From Ferrimicrobium sp. (GTDB lineage: Bacteria; Actinomycetota; Acidimicrobiia; Acidimicrobiales; Acidimicrobiaceae), in NCBI RefSeq assembly GCF_027364955.1, contig NZ_DAHXOI010000002.1, forward strand, positions 62,001-126,000: a stretch of DNA of 64,000 bases. Reading direction: 5' to 3'. Both the position numbers and the translations under genes were made by a program. The notes under the pieces were generated by a model. The model made no database searches and had not been told where the DNA came from. It saw only the letters and a program-made list of their open reading frames with translations. Every line of letters begins with the position of its first letter. Position 1 is the first letter of the stretch. This document shows positions 51,181 to 60,499 of the stretch, in pieces.

Positions 51181-51761
51181 GCGGGCAACGTCGCTTGAAT
51201 TGGTGACAAACCGATGCTGCACGCCGTGACGGTACGAATCATGAGGGTGAGCAGCATGACGGTCGATCGCTCGTTGGGTCGTCAAGGAACGACCCACAAG
51301 CCTCATGGAGATGACGACTTCGCGCCATCAGGCCCACCAACGCGGCGGTGGCTCTGGGTATCGGTGATCACCATGTCACTGTGCCTGGCTCGTGATAGCG
51401 CCAGAGCACGATCGGATTGCCGCTGCTACGACCCACCGGTTGCGGGGACTGAGAACGCGCCGAGTTGTGCCTCGATCAGCGGCGCGGCGCCACCGAGCGC
51501 AGCGGCCAAGGATCGTCCTCTGCAACAGCTTGCCAATCGCTCAGCGGTCCTCGTCGGTATTCATCGGGCCACAACGCCAAGGAGATAGGCAACGATCTTT
51601 TAGTGAATGGTCCTGGGTTTGCCAAGAGAACTCCCGCCTACTTGTGGAGCCAATCAAGGTGTGAGAACACCCTTTGATCGGGAACATGCAGCTGATGGCG
51701 CACCTCAATGATCCACTGCGTGGGCGAATCATCCATTGCGTGGGCGCTCTGCCCATTGCTG
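51181..51761. other. intergenic stretch downstream of RNase D
   Basis: About 580 bp without a supported gene. Short frames on both strands have no family features. CCACTGCGTGGGCGAATCATCC near 51712-51735 is followed by a similar CCATTGCGTGGGCG, a small direct repeat (TGCGTGGGCG, 16-bp period). Confidence 0.35.
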
Positions 51762-52946
51762 CTATCGCAAACCTGGAGATGGATGGACCTGGAGACGATG
51801 ATCCTCGACCACTTGGATGGTACGCTCACCAGTCAACAACGCCCCGACCTCACAGCCGCATACTTCGTAACGCCAACCACGCGAGAGTCCGCCACGCCGG
51901 CGGATCACAAAATCGACAATATCGTCTCGAGCGGCGATCAATGAAGGATCGATTCCAAGCTCCATGGCTTTGGCCTGCACGACCGCAGCGGTCAACAGCA
52001 CAATCGGGGCCAACTCTGGTCGCATGGTCGCCGAGATCGCGAGCTCCGCGGTGACGGTACCAATCGGTTCATCGCTCGCCACCAACTCAAGCAGTTGACC
52101 GACCGCCTCAGCGTCAAGCCGTCGTGGGTCTACCCCACGCAGCCGAGTTAACTCCGAACGCGACGCAGGAGCGGCTCTGGCGATGGAGGAGATGGCAAGG
52201 TCCGACAAAATGGAACGTGCGGGAACATCGCGCACCCGAGCCTGCTCCTCTCGCCATGCGGCGACTCGCGCGGCGATTCGTCGATTCTGCTCATCATCGA
52301 GACTGCGGCATTCGCGAATGCGCGTCCAAGCTAGTTCCACCGGAGCCTCGAACCGACGGCGACGCACGACCGCCTGCATCTCTTCCATCGCCCAGCTCCG
52401 ACGGTTTGTGGCTTCGAGCTCAGCGACAATCTTGCGTTCGAGCTCCTCCAGATAGAGGACATCTGTCGCCGCATAATCAATCTGCTCGGGAGTGAGGGGA
52501 CGTGCCATCCAATCCGAGAGCCGAGCCCCCTTCGCAATCGTGACGTGGAGATACTGGTTGAGCAACGCACCGAGGGAGGCGTGACTCATGCCCAGAAAAC
52601 CCGCCGCTACTTGTGTATCGAAAAGTTGGACCGGACGGGTGCCAACTGCGCGCTCAAGGATCTCAAGGTCCTGTTCGCTCGCGTGAAAGACGAACTTGAT
52701 CTCCTCGTCGCCAAAGATTTCCCCCAGCGGGGCCAGATCGACGACAAGCGGATCGATGAGAAAGATAAGGTCGCCAACCCGCGCCTGCACCAGCGCTAAC
52801 TTTGGATAATAGCTTCGCTCTCGATGGAACTCCGTGTCAACCGCCACCGAGCCCACCGTTTGGGCCTCTTTGACGACCTCCACCAGGTCGGCTTCGGTTG
52901 CCACCCAACGCAACCGAATCCCCTGTCGATGCACTTGTCCCGCCAT
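51762..52946 (-). CDS. rnd: ribonuclease D-like 3'-5' exonuclease with HRDC domain
   Basis: The 394-residue protein has DEDD exonuclease motifs: VAVDTEFHRERSYYPKLAL (Exo I), FVFHASEQDLEIL and LFDTQVAAGFLG (Exo II), and QIDYAATDVLYLEELERKI (Exo III with Tyr and Asp). An HRDC-type helical domain follows (about 210-300). RNase D trims tRNA 3' ends. ATG 52946 is chosen because the upstream part of the frame to 53084 does not fit the family; GTG 52934 is also possible. Confidence 0.87.
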   Translation of the reverse strand: MAGQVHRQGIRLRWVATEADLVEVVKEAQTVGSVAVDTEFHRERSYYPKLALVQARVGDLIFLIDPLVVDLAPLGEIFGDEEIKFVFHASEQDLEILERAVGTRPVQLFDTQVAAGFLGMSHASLGALLNQYLHVTIAKGARLSDWMARPLTPEQIDYAATDVLYLEELERKIVAELEATNRRSWAMEEMQAVVRRRRFEAPVELAWTRIRECRSLDDEQNRRIAARVAAWREEQARVRDVPARSILSDLAISSIARAAPASRSELTRLRGVDPRRLDAEAVGQLLELVASDEPIGTVTAELAISATMRPELAPIVLLTAAVVQAKAMELGIDPSLIAARDDIVDFVIRRRGGLSRGWRYEVCGCEVGALLTGERTIQVVEDHRLQVHPSPGLR

Positions 52947-53032
52947 GAGGTCAGGAGGGCCATCGTTGACCTGAACGCTATTGGTATCTTTCTCGCGACG
53001 GAAATACTCCAAACTACCTCTTTCCTGCTTCG

Positions 53033-53551
53033 TTAGCCGCCATAACGCATTCGAGTATCGGACATCGACAGCACTGATGACCACGCTTCAAGTGGTTGGC
53101 GTACTACCATGCTATCGACTGAACTCGTGATCAGCCAATGGCTACCTAGCTCGTCCATAGCTACAACCCTTCCTAGCACCATACCAAGGGCATCCCTTGG
53201 CAAGAGCAACCCCGACACCTCATCACGGACAACTGGTACACCGCTCGCAGTCATCGCTACAGCGTCGACAACTGGAGGTTTGGCGAACTTGCGGGCGAGG
53301 GGAACCTGTGCCACGTCGAGGAAGACCAACCCGACGGCTGCGCCCTGATGCAAGAACTCGAGCGCCAACGCCCCACGTTCGACCGACATCGCAAGGATTC
53401 TTGGCTCCTTGGAGACCTGCATAACCAGCGAGATCGTCATGAGATGGGATCGATCGCCATCCGTCAAACTGAGAAGATACAGACCCGATGCCATCGCCCA
53501 AAGCGCACGTCGCAGCTGGGCATCATCATCGGTTACTACACTCTCAGCCAT
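53033..53551 (-). CDS. flavin reductase-like (FMN-binding split-barrel) protein
   Basis: From ATG 53551 the 172-residue product reads RRALWAMASGLYLLSLTDGD, RSHLMTISLVMQVSKEPRIL and VGLVFLDVAQVPLARKFA, matching flavin reductase-like split-barrel proteins that bind FMN, with the conserved MT(I/A)S...VS.EP segment. Its partner oxygenase is not evident. Its ATG overlaps the start of the divergent HIT gene within CATG. A longer frame to 53812 is a shadow of the HIT gene. Confidence 0.78.
   Translation of the reverse strand: MAESVVTDDDAQLRRALWAMASGLYLLSLTDGDRSHLMTISLVMQVSKEPRILAMSVERGALALEFLHQGAAVGLVFLDVAQVPLARKFAKPPVVDAVAMTASGVPVVRDEVSGLLLPRDALGMVLGRVVAMDELGSHWLITSSVDSMVVRQPLEAWSSVLSMSDTRMRYGG
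53537..53542 (+). promoter_or_regulatory. -10 box of the HIT-protein gene (leaderless)
   Basis: TACACT ends seven bases before the ATG at 53550; it therefore lies inside the first codons of the divergent flavin-reductase-like gene region. Confidence 0.5.
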
Positions 53552-53990
53552 GTTCTGCCCGTTCTGCGACCTGATCAGCGATCCCCACAATCCGCTCGTC
53601 GTCGAGGTTGCCACAGAGACGTCGGTGCTCCTCGACCATGCGCCGGTCTTTCTCGGACATGCCCTCGTGATCCCTACCGACCATGTGGAGCATCTTTTGG
53701 TCGCTTCGCCTGAAACAGTGACACAGGTAGCACACAGGACCCAAGCCGTCGCGCGAGCGGCGGTGACCGCTTTTGGAGCAGACGGCGTTCTCACCGTCAC
53801 GAACACCGTCATCTCTCAGTCGGTACCACATCTTCACACCCATGTTATTCCGAGACGCCACAAGGACGGTCTACGCGGATTCCTCTGGCCCCGCCAACGC
53901 TACGCCTCTGATACGGAGCTCATCGACTATCGCGATCGACTGCGTGATGCACTCCATGGCTACTGTGCACCACAGCGAACCAAACAGTAA
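53550..53990 (+). CDS. HIT-family nucleotide hydrolase
   Basis: The 146-residue protein begins MFCPFCDLI, a CxxC zinc half-site common in HIT proteins, and contains LDHAPVFLGHALVIPTDHVE and the histidine triad SVPHLHTHVIPRR. HIT proteins hydrolyse nucleotide phosphoramidates or dinucleotides. The start is set by TACACT seven bases upstream. It converges on tyrS with a 31-bp overlap of the 3' ends. Confidence 0.87.
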   Translation: MFCPFCDLISDPHNPLVVEVATETSVLLDHAPVFLGHALVIPTDHVEHLLVASPETVTQVAHRTQAVARAAVTAFGADGVLTVTNTVISQSVPHLHTHVIPRRHKDGLRGFLWPRQRYASDTELIDYRDRLRDALHGYCAPQRTKQ

Positions 53991-55228
53991 TCTTTCTTGC
54001 CACGGCGCAGCACCAAGAGACGGCCATCGATCAGCAGATCCTTGGTGACGGTGATGCTCTCCCGTTGGGCCACGCCATTGAGATAGACACCGCCCTGACC
54101 CAACGTGCGTCGCAGTTCTGACCTTGAGACAAACAGGGGACTACGCGATATGAGTTCGATGAGATCGATGCCCTCCTCAAACTCAACTGCATCGACATTC
54201 AAGGTAGGAGCCTCACCGAGCGCCTCCTCGAGCAGGTCCGGTTCCAACAGCTCAAGTTCTCCAACAAAGAGTGAACGGCTTGCCCGTTTAGCCCGCTCAG
54301 CCTCCTCCTGGCCGTGCACCAACGTCACCAGCTCCGAGGCGAGCCGATGGTGAGGATCGCGCCGTTCGGGGTGTTCACGATGGGACTGATCAAGCTCGGC
54401 GATCTCCTCCTGATCGAGAAAGGTGAACTGCTTGAGGTAGGACATCACCATAACGTCATCGGAGCGAACAAGAAACTGATAGAGCTGATACGGCGAGGTC
54501 CGGCGAGGATCGAGCCAGATCGCTCCTCCAACCGATTTACCGAACTTCGTACCATCGGCCTTGGTGATTAACGGCCACGTCAAACCGAAGGCCTCACGTT
54601 GATCCACCCTCCGAATCAGGTCGATCCCCGCCGTGATGTTTCCCCATTGATCAGAGCCGCCCAGCTGCAGCGTACAATCCAAACGCCGGCTGAGCTCCAG
54701 AAAGTCGATCGCCTGCAGCACCATGTAGCTGAACTCGGTGTAGGAGATCCCTTCGCTGCCAAGACGCGCCTTGACCGAATCCTTGGCCAACATGGTCGCA
54801 ACAGAGAAGTGCTTACCGTACTCACGGAGATAGTCGATCAGATTGAGGTCTTGGAGCCACTCACGGTTATCGACCAATACGCCAGCTGCCTCGCCAGAGA
54901 AGTCGATAAAACGTTCGAGCTGTAGGCGAATTGCCGCAGTGTTTTTGGTCAGTGTCTCGTCATCGAGAAGAGTCCGCTCGGTGGAGCGCCCGGAGGGATC
55001 GCCAATCATCCCAGTACCGCCACCTGCCACCATAATCGGGCGATGACCAGCCCGCTGGAATCTCCGCAACATAATGAGGCCCAGCAGGTTGCCTAGGTGC
55101 AAGGAGTCAGCTGTCGGATCAAAGCCGACGTAGAGCGAAAGGTGAGCCGAGTCCATCCGCTCGACGAGCCCCTCTGCACTCATCTGGTTGATGAGTCCAC
55201 GGTACTGAAGGTCCTCGGATAGAGTCAT
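53960..55228 (-). CDS. tyrS: tyrosyl-tRNA synthetase
   Basis: The 422-residue class I synthetase has YVGFDPTADSLHLGNLLGL (HIGH-like HLGN), the tyrosine/tRNA pocket YTEFSYMVLQAIDFLEL, LQLGGSDQWGNITAGIDLI and KADGTKFGKSVGGAIWL (KMSKS-like KFGKS). A C-terminal S4-like RNA-binding domain follows (SRSELRRTLGQGGVYLNG). It charges tRNA-Tyr. The ATG at 55228 overlaps the menD stop (ATGA), so tyrS and menD are co-translated. Confidence 0.94.
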   Translation of the reverse strand: MTLSEDLQYRGLINQMSAEGLVERMDSAHLSLYVGFDPTADSLHLGNLLGLIMLRRFQRAGHRPIMVAGGGTGMIGDPSGRSTERTLLDDETLTKNTAAIRLQLERFIDFSGEAAGVLVDNREWLQDLNLIDYLREYGKHFSVATMLAKDSVKARLGSEGISYTEFSYMVLQAIDFLELSRRLDCTLQLGGSDQWGNITAGIDLIRRVDQREAFGLTWPLITKADGTKFGKSVGGAIWLDPRRTSPYQLYQFLVRSDDVMVMSYLKQFTFLDQEEIAELDQSHREHPERRDPHHRLASELVTLVHGQEEAERAKRASRSLFVGELELLEPDLLEEALGEAPTLNVDAVEFEEGIDLIELISRSPLFVSRSELRRTLGQGGVYLNGVAQRESITVTKDLLIDGRLLVLRRGKKDYCLVRCGAQ

Positions 55229-57027
55229 GGGTTGCGCTGCTCCTTTGCGAGTTGGTGATCGATCTGTGCGTAAAGACTACCGAGAGCCTCGTGACTAGCC
55301 GCCCGAGTCCCCTCGAGCACGGCGATAAGGAACTCGCCGTTGCGAGATCGTTGCACCAGCGCGGCAAGGTCCGCGGCAGCGGTGATCCTCGTCACCTCGA
55401 ACCCCATTCCCTCGAGGACCGATGCTGGGCGCACGCGTGGTGGCGTCACAAAAAACTCCGTCTGGACATCAGCGGCGATGCTCGCAGCCGGTGGCACCTG
55501 ATCGAAGATGAGCCCACCTTGGTTGTCAAGTACCACAATCAAGCCTCGACTTGGGAGAGGCAGATGAATGAGGGCGCTGACGTCATAGAGAGTAGCGAGA
55601 TCACCCACAAGGAGTGCAGTGAGGCGTTGGGGTTCTGCGTGGGCGAACCCTAGATAACTCGAAAGAACGCCGTCAATCCCATTCGCTCCCCGGTTCATCG
55701 CCACCAACGGTGGATCGGAGTGATAGCCACGGAACTGATCAAGGTACCGAATCGGCATCGATGCGGAGGAAAATAGCGCTTCATCGCCTCCCAACAACCC
55801 ATAGAGCGCGCGGGCGACCGCGATCTCCGTAGCAGGATGATCCTGTGCAAAGTTCTGCAGCGAGCGGTCAATACTCTGGTCGAGTGCAAGCAGCTGAACC
55901 CGTTCGGAGACGACTGGCGACCTCTCGACCGGTGCCAGGCTCTCTGTCAACACTGACTGAAGTGTCGACTCTACATCGGCAACATACCCAGCCGTCACAA
56001 AACGCCCCGGATCACGAACCACAAACCGATCACCAAGCGTCACCACGTCACCACCGGCCTCGACAACCCTTCGCAAGGCATTCATGGAGCTGCGAGCCAG
56101 TGGAAAATCACCGATCACGACCACCACTTCCGGTGTGGGAGTGGATCCGCGGGTCAGTAGATCCAGGTGGATCACCGTTGTATCCCGCCGGGCCAATGGC
56201 GTACGTGCATCGACCGCCAGAGTCCAACCCAACTGGTTAGTTACGGCCTCTGCCGCCGCAATCGTCTCATGGGTGCTCTCACTAACGCCGCCGAGCAGCA
56301 ACCATCCCGAGCGCCCAGAGCGAAAGATCTCATTCGCCACCTCTGGATCTAACGCTGCTAAGCGAGGCGCGAGAGGGCGATGCAGGGCGATGTCACCGCG
56401 TCGTGCTCCTTCTTGGAGTACCGTTGCCTGGCGCTGTTCATCCTCGACTACCTGTCCCAAGAGCGGCTCCTCGATACCCACGTTCAGGTGGACCGGGCCT
56501 GGCCCATTTGGGGCCCCACCTAACTCGGTGACCAACTGGAGTGCGACGGAGGCGAGATCACGAGGGGTAAGCGAGCTGACAAACTCCAACGAGATCGTGG
56601 CGCGCACAAAGCTCGCCATGGCTTGGATCTGATCGAGTGTCTGGGGTGCACTCACCCCTTTGAGTCGGGTTGGACGATCGGCCGTCACCAGCAACAACGG
56701 AAGACCGGAGAGAGAGGCCTCCGCGAGTGCCGGTAGGAGTTCAAGACTCGCCGTTCCCGAGGTGGTCACCACCATCACCGGCGCACCACTCCGACGAGCG
56801 AGGCCACAGGCGAAGAATGCAGCCGCGCGCTCGTCCAGGCAGACCGAAACCGACAGAGGAGCAGTTGCCAGCGCGACGGCCAACGGCGTCGAACGAGAGC
56901 CTGGAGCGAGCACCACCTGGTGGAGTCCGAGCCTGTTAAGCTGCTCCAGCAGGATGGCAAAGAGACGAACATTGGCCCCAGAGGGCTCTGAGGTTGGGGG
57001 GTGGGGTGCCGACGCTGACGATTTCAC
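55225..57027 (-). CDS. menD: 2-succinyl-5-enolpyruvyl-6-hydroxy-3-cyclohexene-1-carboxylate synthase
   Basis: MenD condenses isochorismate with 2-oxoglutarate for menaquinone. The 600-residue ThDP enzyme reads VVLAPGSRSTPLAVALAT (isochorismate-binding PGSRS), VTTSGTASLELLPALAEASL, LVTADRPTRLKGVSAPQTLD, MNRGANGIDGVLSSYLGFA and the ThDP/metal segment LVGDLATLYDVSAL to VLDNQGGLIF. AAGGAG stands five bases before the GTG start at 57027. It is divergent from the menH-like gene. Confidence 0.93.
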   Translation of the reverse strand: MKSSASAPHPPTSEPSGANVRLFAILLEQLNRLGLHQVVLAPGSRSTPLAVALATAPLSVSVCLDERAAAFFACGLARRSGAPVMVVTTSGTASLELLPALAEASLSGLPLLLVTADRPTRLKGVSAPQTLDQIQAMASFVRATISLEFVSSLTPRDLASVALQLVTELGGAPNGPGPVHLNVGIEEPLLGQVVEDEQRQATVLQEGARRGDIALHRPLAPRLAALDPEVANEIFRSGRSGWLLLGGVSESTHETIAAAEAVTNQLGWTLAVDARTPLARRDTTVIHLDLLTRGSTPTPEVVVVIGDFPLARSSMNALRRVVEAGGDVVTLGDRFVVRDPGRFVTAGYVADVESTLQSVLTESLAPVERSPVVSERVQLLALDQSIDRSLQNFAQDHPATEIAVARALYGLLGGDEALFSSASMPIRYLDQFRGYHSDPPLVAMNRGANGIDGVLSSYLGFAHAEPQRLTALLVGDLATLYDVSALIHLPLPSRGLIVVLDNQGGLIFDQVPPAASIAADVQTEFFVTPPRVRPASVLEGMGFEVTRITAAADLAALVQRSRNGEFLIAVLEGTRAASHEALGSLYAQIDHQLAKEQRNP

Positions 57028-57059
57028 AAACTCTCCTTGATTCCACGGTAGCGGCTCTC

Positions 57060-57827
57060 ATGGTCCAGACCCGTGCACCGGATGGAGACCTGGTATGTCT
57101 TCATGGGTTTACTCAGAACCGCTTCGCGATGGTGAAGGACTTTGTGGGAACCCTCGCGCCACTCTATCGGCGTATCTGGTTCGTTGACTGTCCTGGCCAT
57201 GGCGCAACACCTATCGGCCCCAACGAACCCAACCAATTCTTCGACGCCTTGGGCACCATTGCTCCTCACTTTGATCTCTTTGGCTACTCGATGGGGGGTC
57301 GTCTCGCGCTCTGGATGCTCGCGACCCATCCCGGGGTGATCGAACGCGCGGTCATCGTCTCCGCCCACCTCGGCATCACCTCCACCGAGGCACGACTCAC
57401 ACGACAGAGCTCCGACGAACTGCTCGCACAACGCCTCGACTCGCTCCCCTACACCGCTGGGCTTGGGAGCCACAACCTAGCATTCAAGACCTTTCTCGAA
57501 GAGTGGAATCAGGCACCGCTTTTTGGGGATCGCACCTTGACCGAAAGCGACATCCGGCTCCGTCTCATGAACCGCCCCAGCCAGCTCGCTGGTGCTCTCC
57601 GTAGCTACGGGACCGGTCAACAACCCGATCTCACCCCCTCGCTAGGTGATACCACCACCCAACTGCTGTATCTCTTCGGGGCAAACGATGCTGTCTATCG
57701 GGCTATGGCCGATCGGGCGCGCCAACTGAGCACCTGTGAAGTACAGATGATCGACCAGGCCGCCCACGACGTACTCCATGATCAGCCGGGCACCGTCGCC
57801 GAAGTAATGGCTCACTTCCTCCGATGA
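57060..57827 (+). CDS. menH: MenH-like alpha/beta hydrolase (SHCHC synthase candidate)
   Basis: The 255-residue protein has LVCLHGFTQNRFAMVKDF, FVDCPGHGATPIG, the nucleophile elbow LFGYSMGGRLALWMLATHP, the acid in LFGANDAVY and His in IDQAAHDVLHD. The LHGFTQ opening and its place beside menD fit MenH, which eliminates pyruvate in menaquinone synthesis. ATG 57060 leaves only 32 bp to the divergent menD start; the frame opens earlier to 56994, but that part would overlap menD. Confidence 0.8.
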   Translation: MVQTRAPDGDLVCLHGFTQNRFAMVKDFVGTLAPLYRRIWFVDCPGHGATPIGPNEPNQFFDALGTIAPHFDLFGYSMGGRLALWMLATHPGVIERAVIVSAHLGITSTEARLTRQSSDELLAQRLDSLPYTAGLGSHNLAFKTFLEEWNQAPLFGDRTLTESDIRLRLMNRPSQLAGALRSYGTGQQPDLTPSLGDTTTQLLYLFGANDAVYRAMADRARQLSTCEVQMIDQAAHDVLHDQPGTVAEVMAHFLR

Positions 57828-58357
57828 TGCCTGCACGCAAGTAACATCGAGAACGTCCGTAGCCCACTTGTAACCCAAATGCGCGAGGGTCTCATCGCTC
57901 AATGGTCTACTAGTCCTGCTTACCCTGGAATGAACGTTCGCTGTGGCCACTCTGGTCTGCTGTACGGGATTGGCCGAGCCTGATTACTCAACGACAAGCC
58001 CGATTCCCAGCCTCACGGTTCGACACCTTCATGGCAGACGAATGCAAACACCGTGGCTTCGATCAATACCATCTTCTCGCCACTGCCAACAATCCCGACA
58101 TCCCCAATCTCGTCCCCCTACTATCTTTTGGTCAATAATCCCACACCAGGGCGACACGATGATCTTGGATATCTCGCATATTGCCCTCGGATTTTATAGC
58201 CCCTACGGAAGCCTTGCCATCAGGAGAGCTTGAGTGAACGCGAACGTAAGCCGGTTTGTTTCAGATCCGTTAACGATTCAAACTCTAGGAGGTCTAACGA
58301 AACAAAGGAGCTAGTCTCAGCTTGAGCTTTTGCATCGGAGGTACTCCTCGCTGGTTG
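57828..58357. other. intergenic stretch upstream of the binding-protein gene
   Basis: About 530 bp. A 96-codon frame at 57943-58233 has no family features or ribosome-binding site. CTAGGAGGTCTAACG near 58287 looks like a Shine-Dalgarno sequence but leads to no lasting frame. Confidence 0.35.
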
Positions 58358-58386
58358 TTGACAGCACTAAAGCGGTGGAGTATGCT
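58358..58386 (+). promoter_or_regulatory. consensus sigma-70 type promoter of the binding-protein gene
   Basis: TTGACA (58358-58363), a 17-bp spacer and TATGCT (58381-58386) make a near-consensus promoter. Transcription should start near 58393, giving a leader of about 73 nt before the ATG at 58466. Confidence 0.75.
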
Positions 58387-58465
58387 TTCGTGGCAACTCA
58401 GTCTGGTGGGTATATGATTCGCGCAACAGTCTCGGCATGATGCGCCTATTTTGACAGGGGCGGTA

Positions 58466-60394
58466 ATGGTTTTCGCAAACTCCAATCGACATAGTATAAA
58501 TTCTAATCGAAATAACAAGAGTCTCAATGCTAACGACAAAGCACATCACAAACCATGGAGACAATCGAGACTTCTCAAGATTCTTGGCATCGCCTTTACT
58601 GGATCACTCTTGCTGGCGGCCTGTGGTAGCGCATCGACTAGTTCATCGACCACCACGACCGTCAAGAGCACCTCTGGCACTCCTATTCATGGGGGTGTCG
58701 CTAGCTATGCATTACCCATTGGAGAGGAGTTCAGTTGGATACTCCCACTGGAGAATGAGGCCAACTACGAAGACTATGACTCCAACGTGGAGAGTGGGCT
58801 TTGGCGGCCCCTGTACTTTGCGGGAGCGAGAGGTAAAGCGGGCGTCAACTACAAACTCTCAATCGCCGATCCCCCTGTGTACTCCCATGGTGATACCGAA
58901 GTCACGGTTGACCTGAAACAGGGGTGGAAGTGGTCAGACGGACAGCCAGTCACCACCAGCGATGTGCGCTTCTTCTTTGAACTTGAAGCCGCTGGAGCCA
59001 AGCTTGGGGACTATGCACCTTACGTCCCTGGCGAGATGCCAGACGACATCAGGAGTGTCACCTACAACGGCCCGTATAGCTTCACGATCCACTTGGCACA
59101 TTCGTACAATCCCGAGTGGTTCACCGGGAACCAACTCACTTGGATCTACCCCCTCCCTCGCCAAGTATGGGACAAAACCTGCGCGACTTGCGCCGTCGGT
59201 CACGACGCAGCGACACCCTCAGGCGCCACCGCTGTCTACAAGTATCTCTACAAGGAGTCTGGCAACCTTTCGACCTACTCCACCAACCCACTCTGGAAGG
59301 TTGTCGATGGGCCCTGGACTCTAAAAAGCTTCAACCCTACAACCTACTACTCCGTCTTTTCCGCCAACCACGCCTACACCGGGCCCGAGAAACCGTATCT
59401 CGGTGGCTACTCGATCTATAGTTTTCAATCAGATACCGCCGAGACCGATGCCGTGCGTTCTGGCGTTCTCGACTTTGGGTTTATCCCCTACAGCGATGCT
59501 GGTCAAATCGGCTACTTTCAAACCCACGGTTTTAAGGTGGCTCCTTGGAAGTACTTCTATAACGAAGTCGTAGAGTTCGGCTACACCGGTCCATGGAAGG
59601 CGCTCGTAAACCAGCTCTACGTACGCCAAGCGATGCAACACTTGGTGAATGAAAAGCTATATCTGGATCAGACACTTCATGGCTATGGCTTGCTCGACTA
59701 CGGTGTCGCTCCTGTCTACCCCAATTCGGATCTTGTCGCACCAGGCCTTCAATCTGATCCGTATCCCTATAGCATTTCAGCGGCAAAAACACTCTTAACT
59801 GACCATGGTTGGGTCAAGAACTCCAGCGGCGTCGACGTCTGCGAGCGCCCTGGCGATGCCAGCAACGAATGTGGCCCAGGGATCCCAAAGGGGAAGGTCT
59901 TCACCATCTCCTTCACCTACCAGACTGGCGTACAAAGCTACCTTTCACAGGTCGAGGCATTCGTGAGCGCGGCAGCACAGGCTGGCATTGATGTCTCACT
60001 GACCGGCCAATCGCTGACCAGCATGTACTCCAATGATGGGGTATGTCCCCCAGGCCCTTGCAACTGGGGCATGGCAGGTTACTCCGCCTACATGTGGGAT
60101 TTTGGACAGTACGAGATCATCCCCGCGGGTGGCAACGAGTTCGGCAAGGGTAACTATTGGGCGGGCGGCTACGACTCAAAGGAGGCGAACCAACTGATCA
60201 CCGCCGCCCATGAGCAGCCAGGGCTGCAGCCGCTCTATGCAGATGAGGAGTACCTAACAAAACAAGTAGCTTCCCTCTGGTGGCCGCTGGCAGACTACGA
60301 GATTGTCGTTGCAAAGAACAGCTTGGGTGGCTGGTATCCCTTGAATCCGTATGCCAACTTCCGTCCCTCCACCTGGTACTTCACGAAATCGTGA
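58466..60394 (+). CDS. ABC-type peptide/solute-binding lipoprotein (SBP_bac_5)
   Basis: The 642-residue protein has a long basic start and a lipobox GSLLLAACG. The mature domain has VTVDLKQGWKWSDGQPVTTS, DVRFFFELEAAG and LVNQLYVRQAMQHLVNEKLY, characteristic of oligopeptide/dipeptide-binding proteins of family 5. No permease or ATPase genes follow, so it is an orphan receptor. AGGGGCGG precedes the ATG at 58466. The ligand cannot be deduced. Confidence 0.88.
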   Translation: MVFANSNRHSINSNRNNKSLNANDKAHHKPWRQSRLLKILGIAFTGSLLLAACGSASTSSSTTTTVKSTSGTPIHGGVASYALPIGEEFSWILPLENEANYEDYDSNVESGLWRPLYFAGARGKAGVNYKLSIADPPVYSHGDTEVTVDLKQGWKWSDGQPVTTSDVRFFFELEAAGAKLGDYAPYVPGEMPDDIRSVTYNGPYSFTIHLAHSYNPEWFTGNQLTWIYPLPRQVWDKTCATCAVGHDAATPSGATAVYKYLYKESGNLSTYSTNPLWKVVDGPWTLKSFNPTTYYSVFSANHAYTGPEKPYLGGYSIYSFQSDTAETDAVRSGVLDFGFIPYSDAGQIGYFQTHGFKVAPWKYFYNEVVEFGYTGPWKALVNQLYVRQAMQHLVNEKLYLDQTLHGYGLLDYGVAPVYPNSDLVAPGLQSDPYPYSISAAKTLLTDHGWVKNSSGVDVCERPGDASNECGPGIPKGKVFTISFTYQTGVQSYLSQVEAFVSAAAQAGIDVSLTGQSLTSMYSNDGVCPPGPCNWGMAGYSAYMWDFGQYEIIPAGGNEFGKGNYWAGGYDSKEANQLITAAHEQPGLQPLYADEEYLTKQVASLWWPLADYEIVVAKNSLGGWYPLNPYANFRPSTWYFTKS

Positions 60395-60499
60395 GCACAG
60401 TGACGCCACGCGCAATGGTCATAGCTCCAGCAGGTTGCAAAGCGACCCTCTTTGTCGGAGCTCACTGGTGGTGGAATCACTGAACGAAGGGGAGACGCC

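Noticed and set aside
53552-53812. N-terminal extension of the flavin-reductase-like protein
   Set aside because: It is the antisense shadow of the HIT gene; the family match begins after Met at 53551.
57943-58233. 96-codon plus-strand frame
   Set aside because: No ribosome-binding site, no family, and composition unlike the neighbouring genes.
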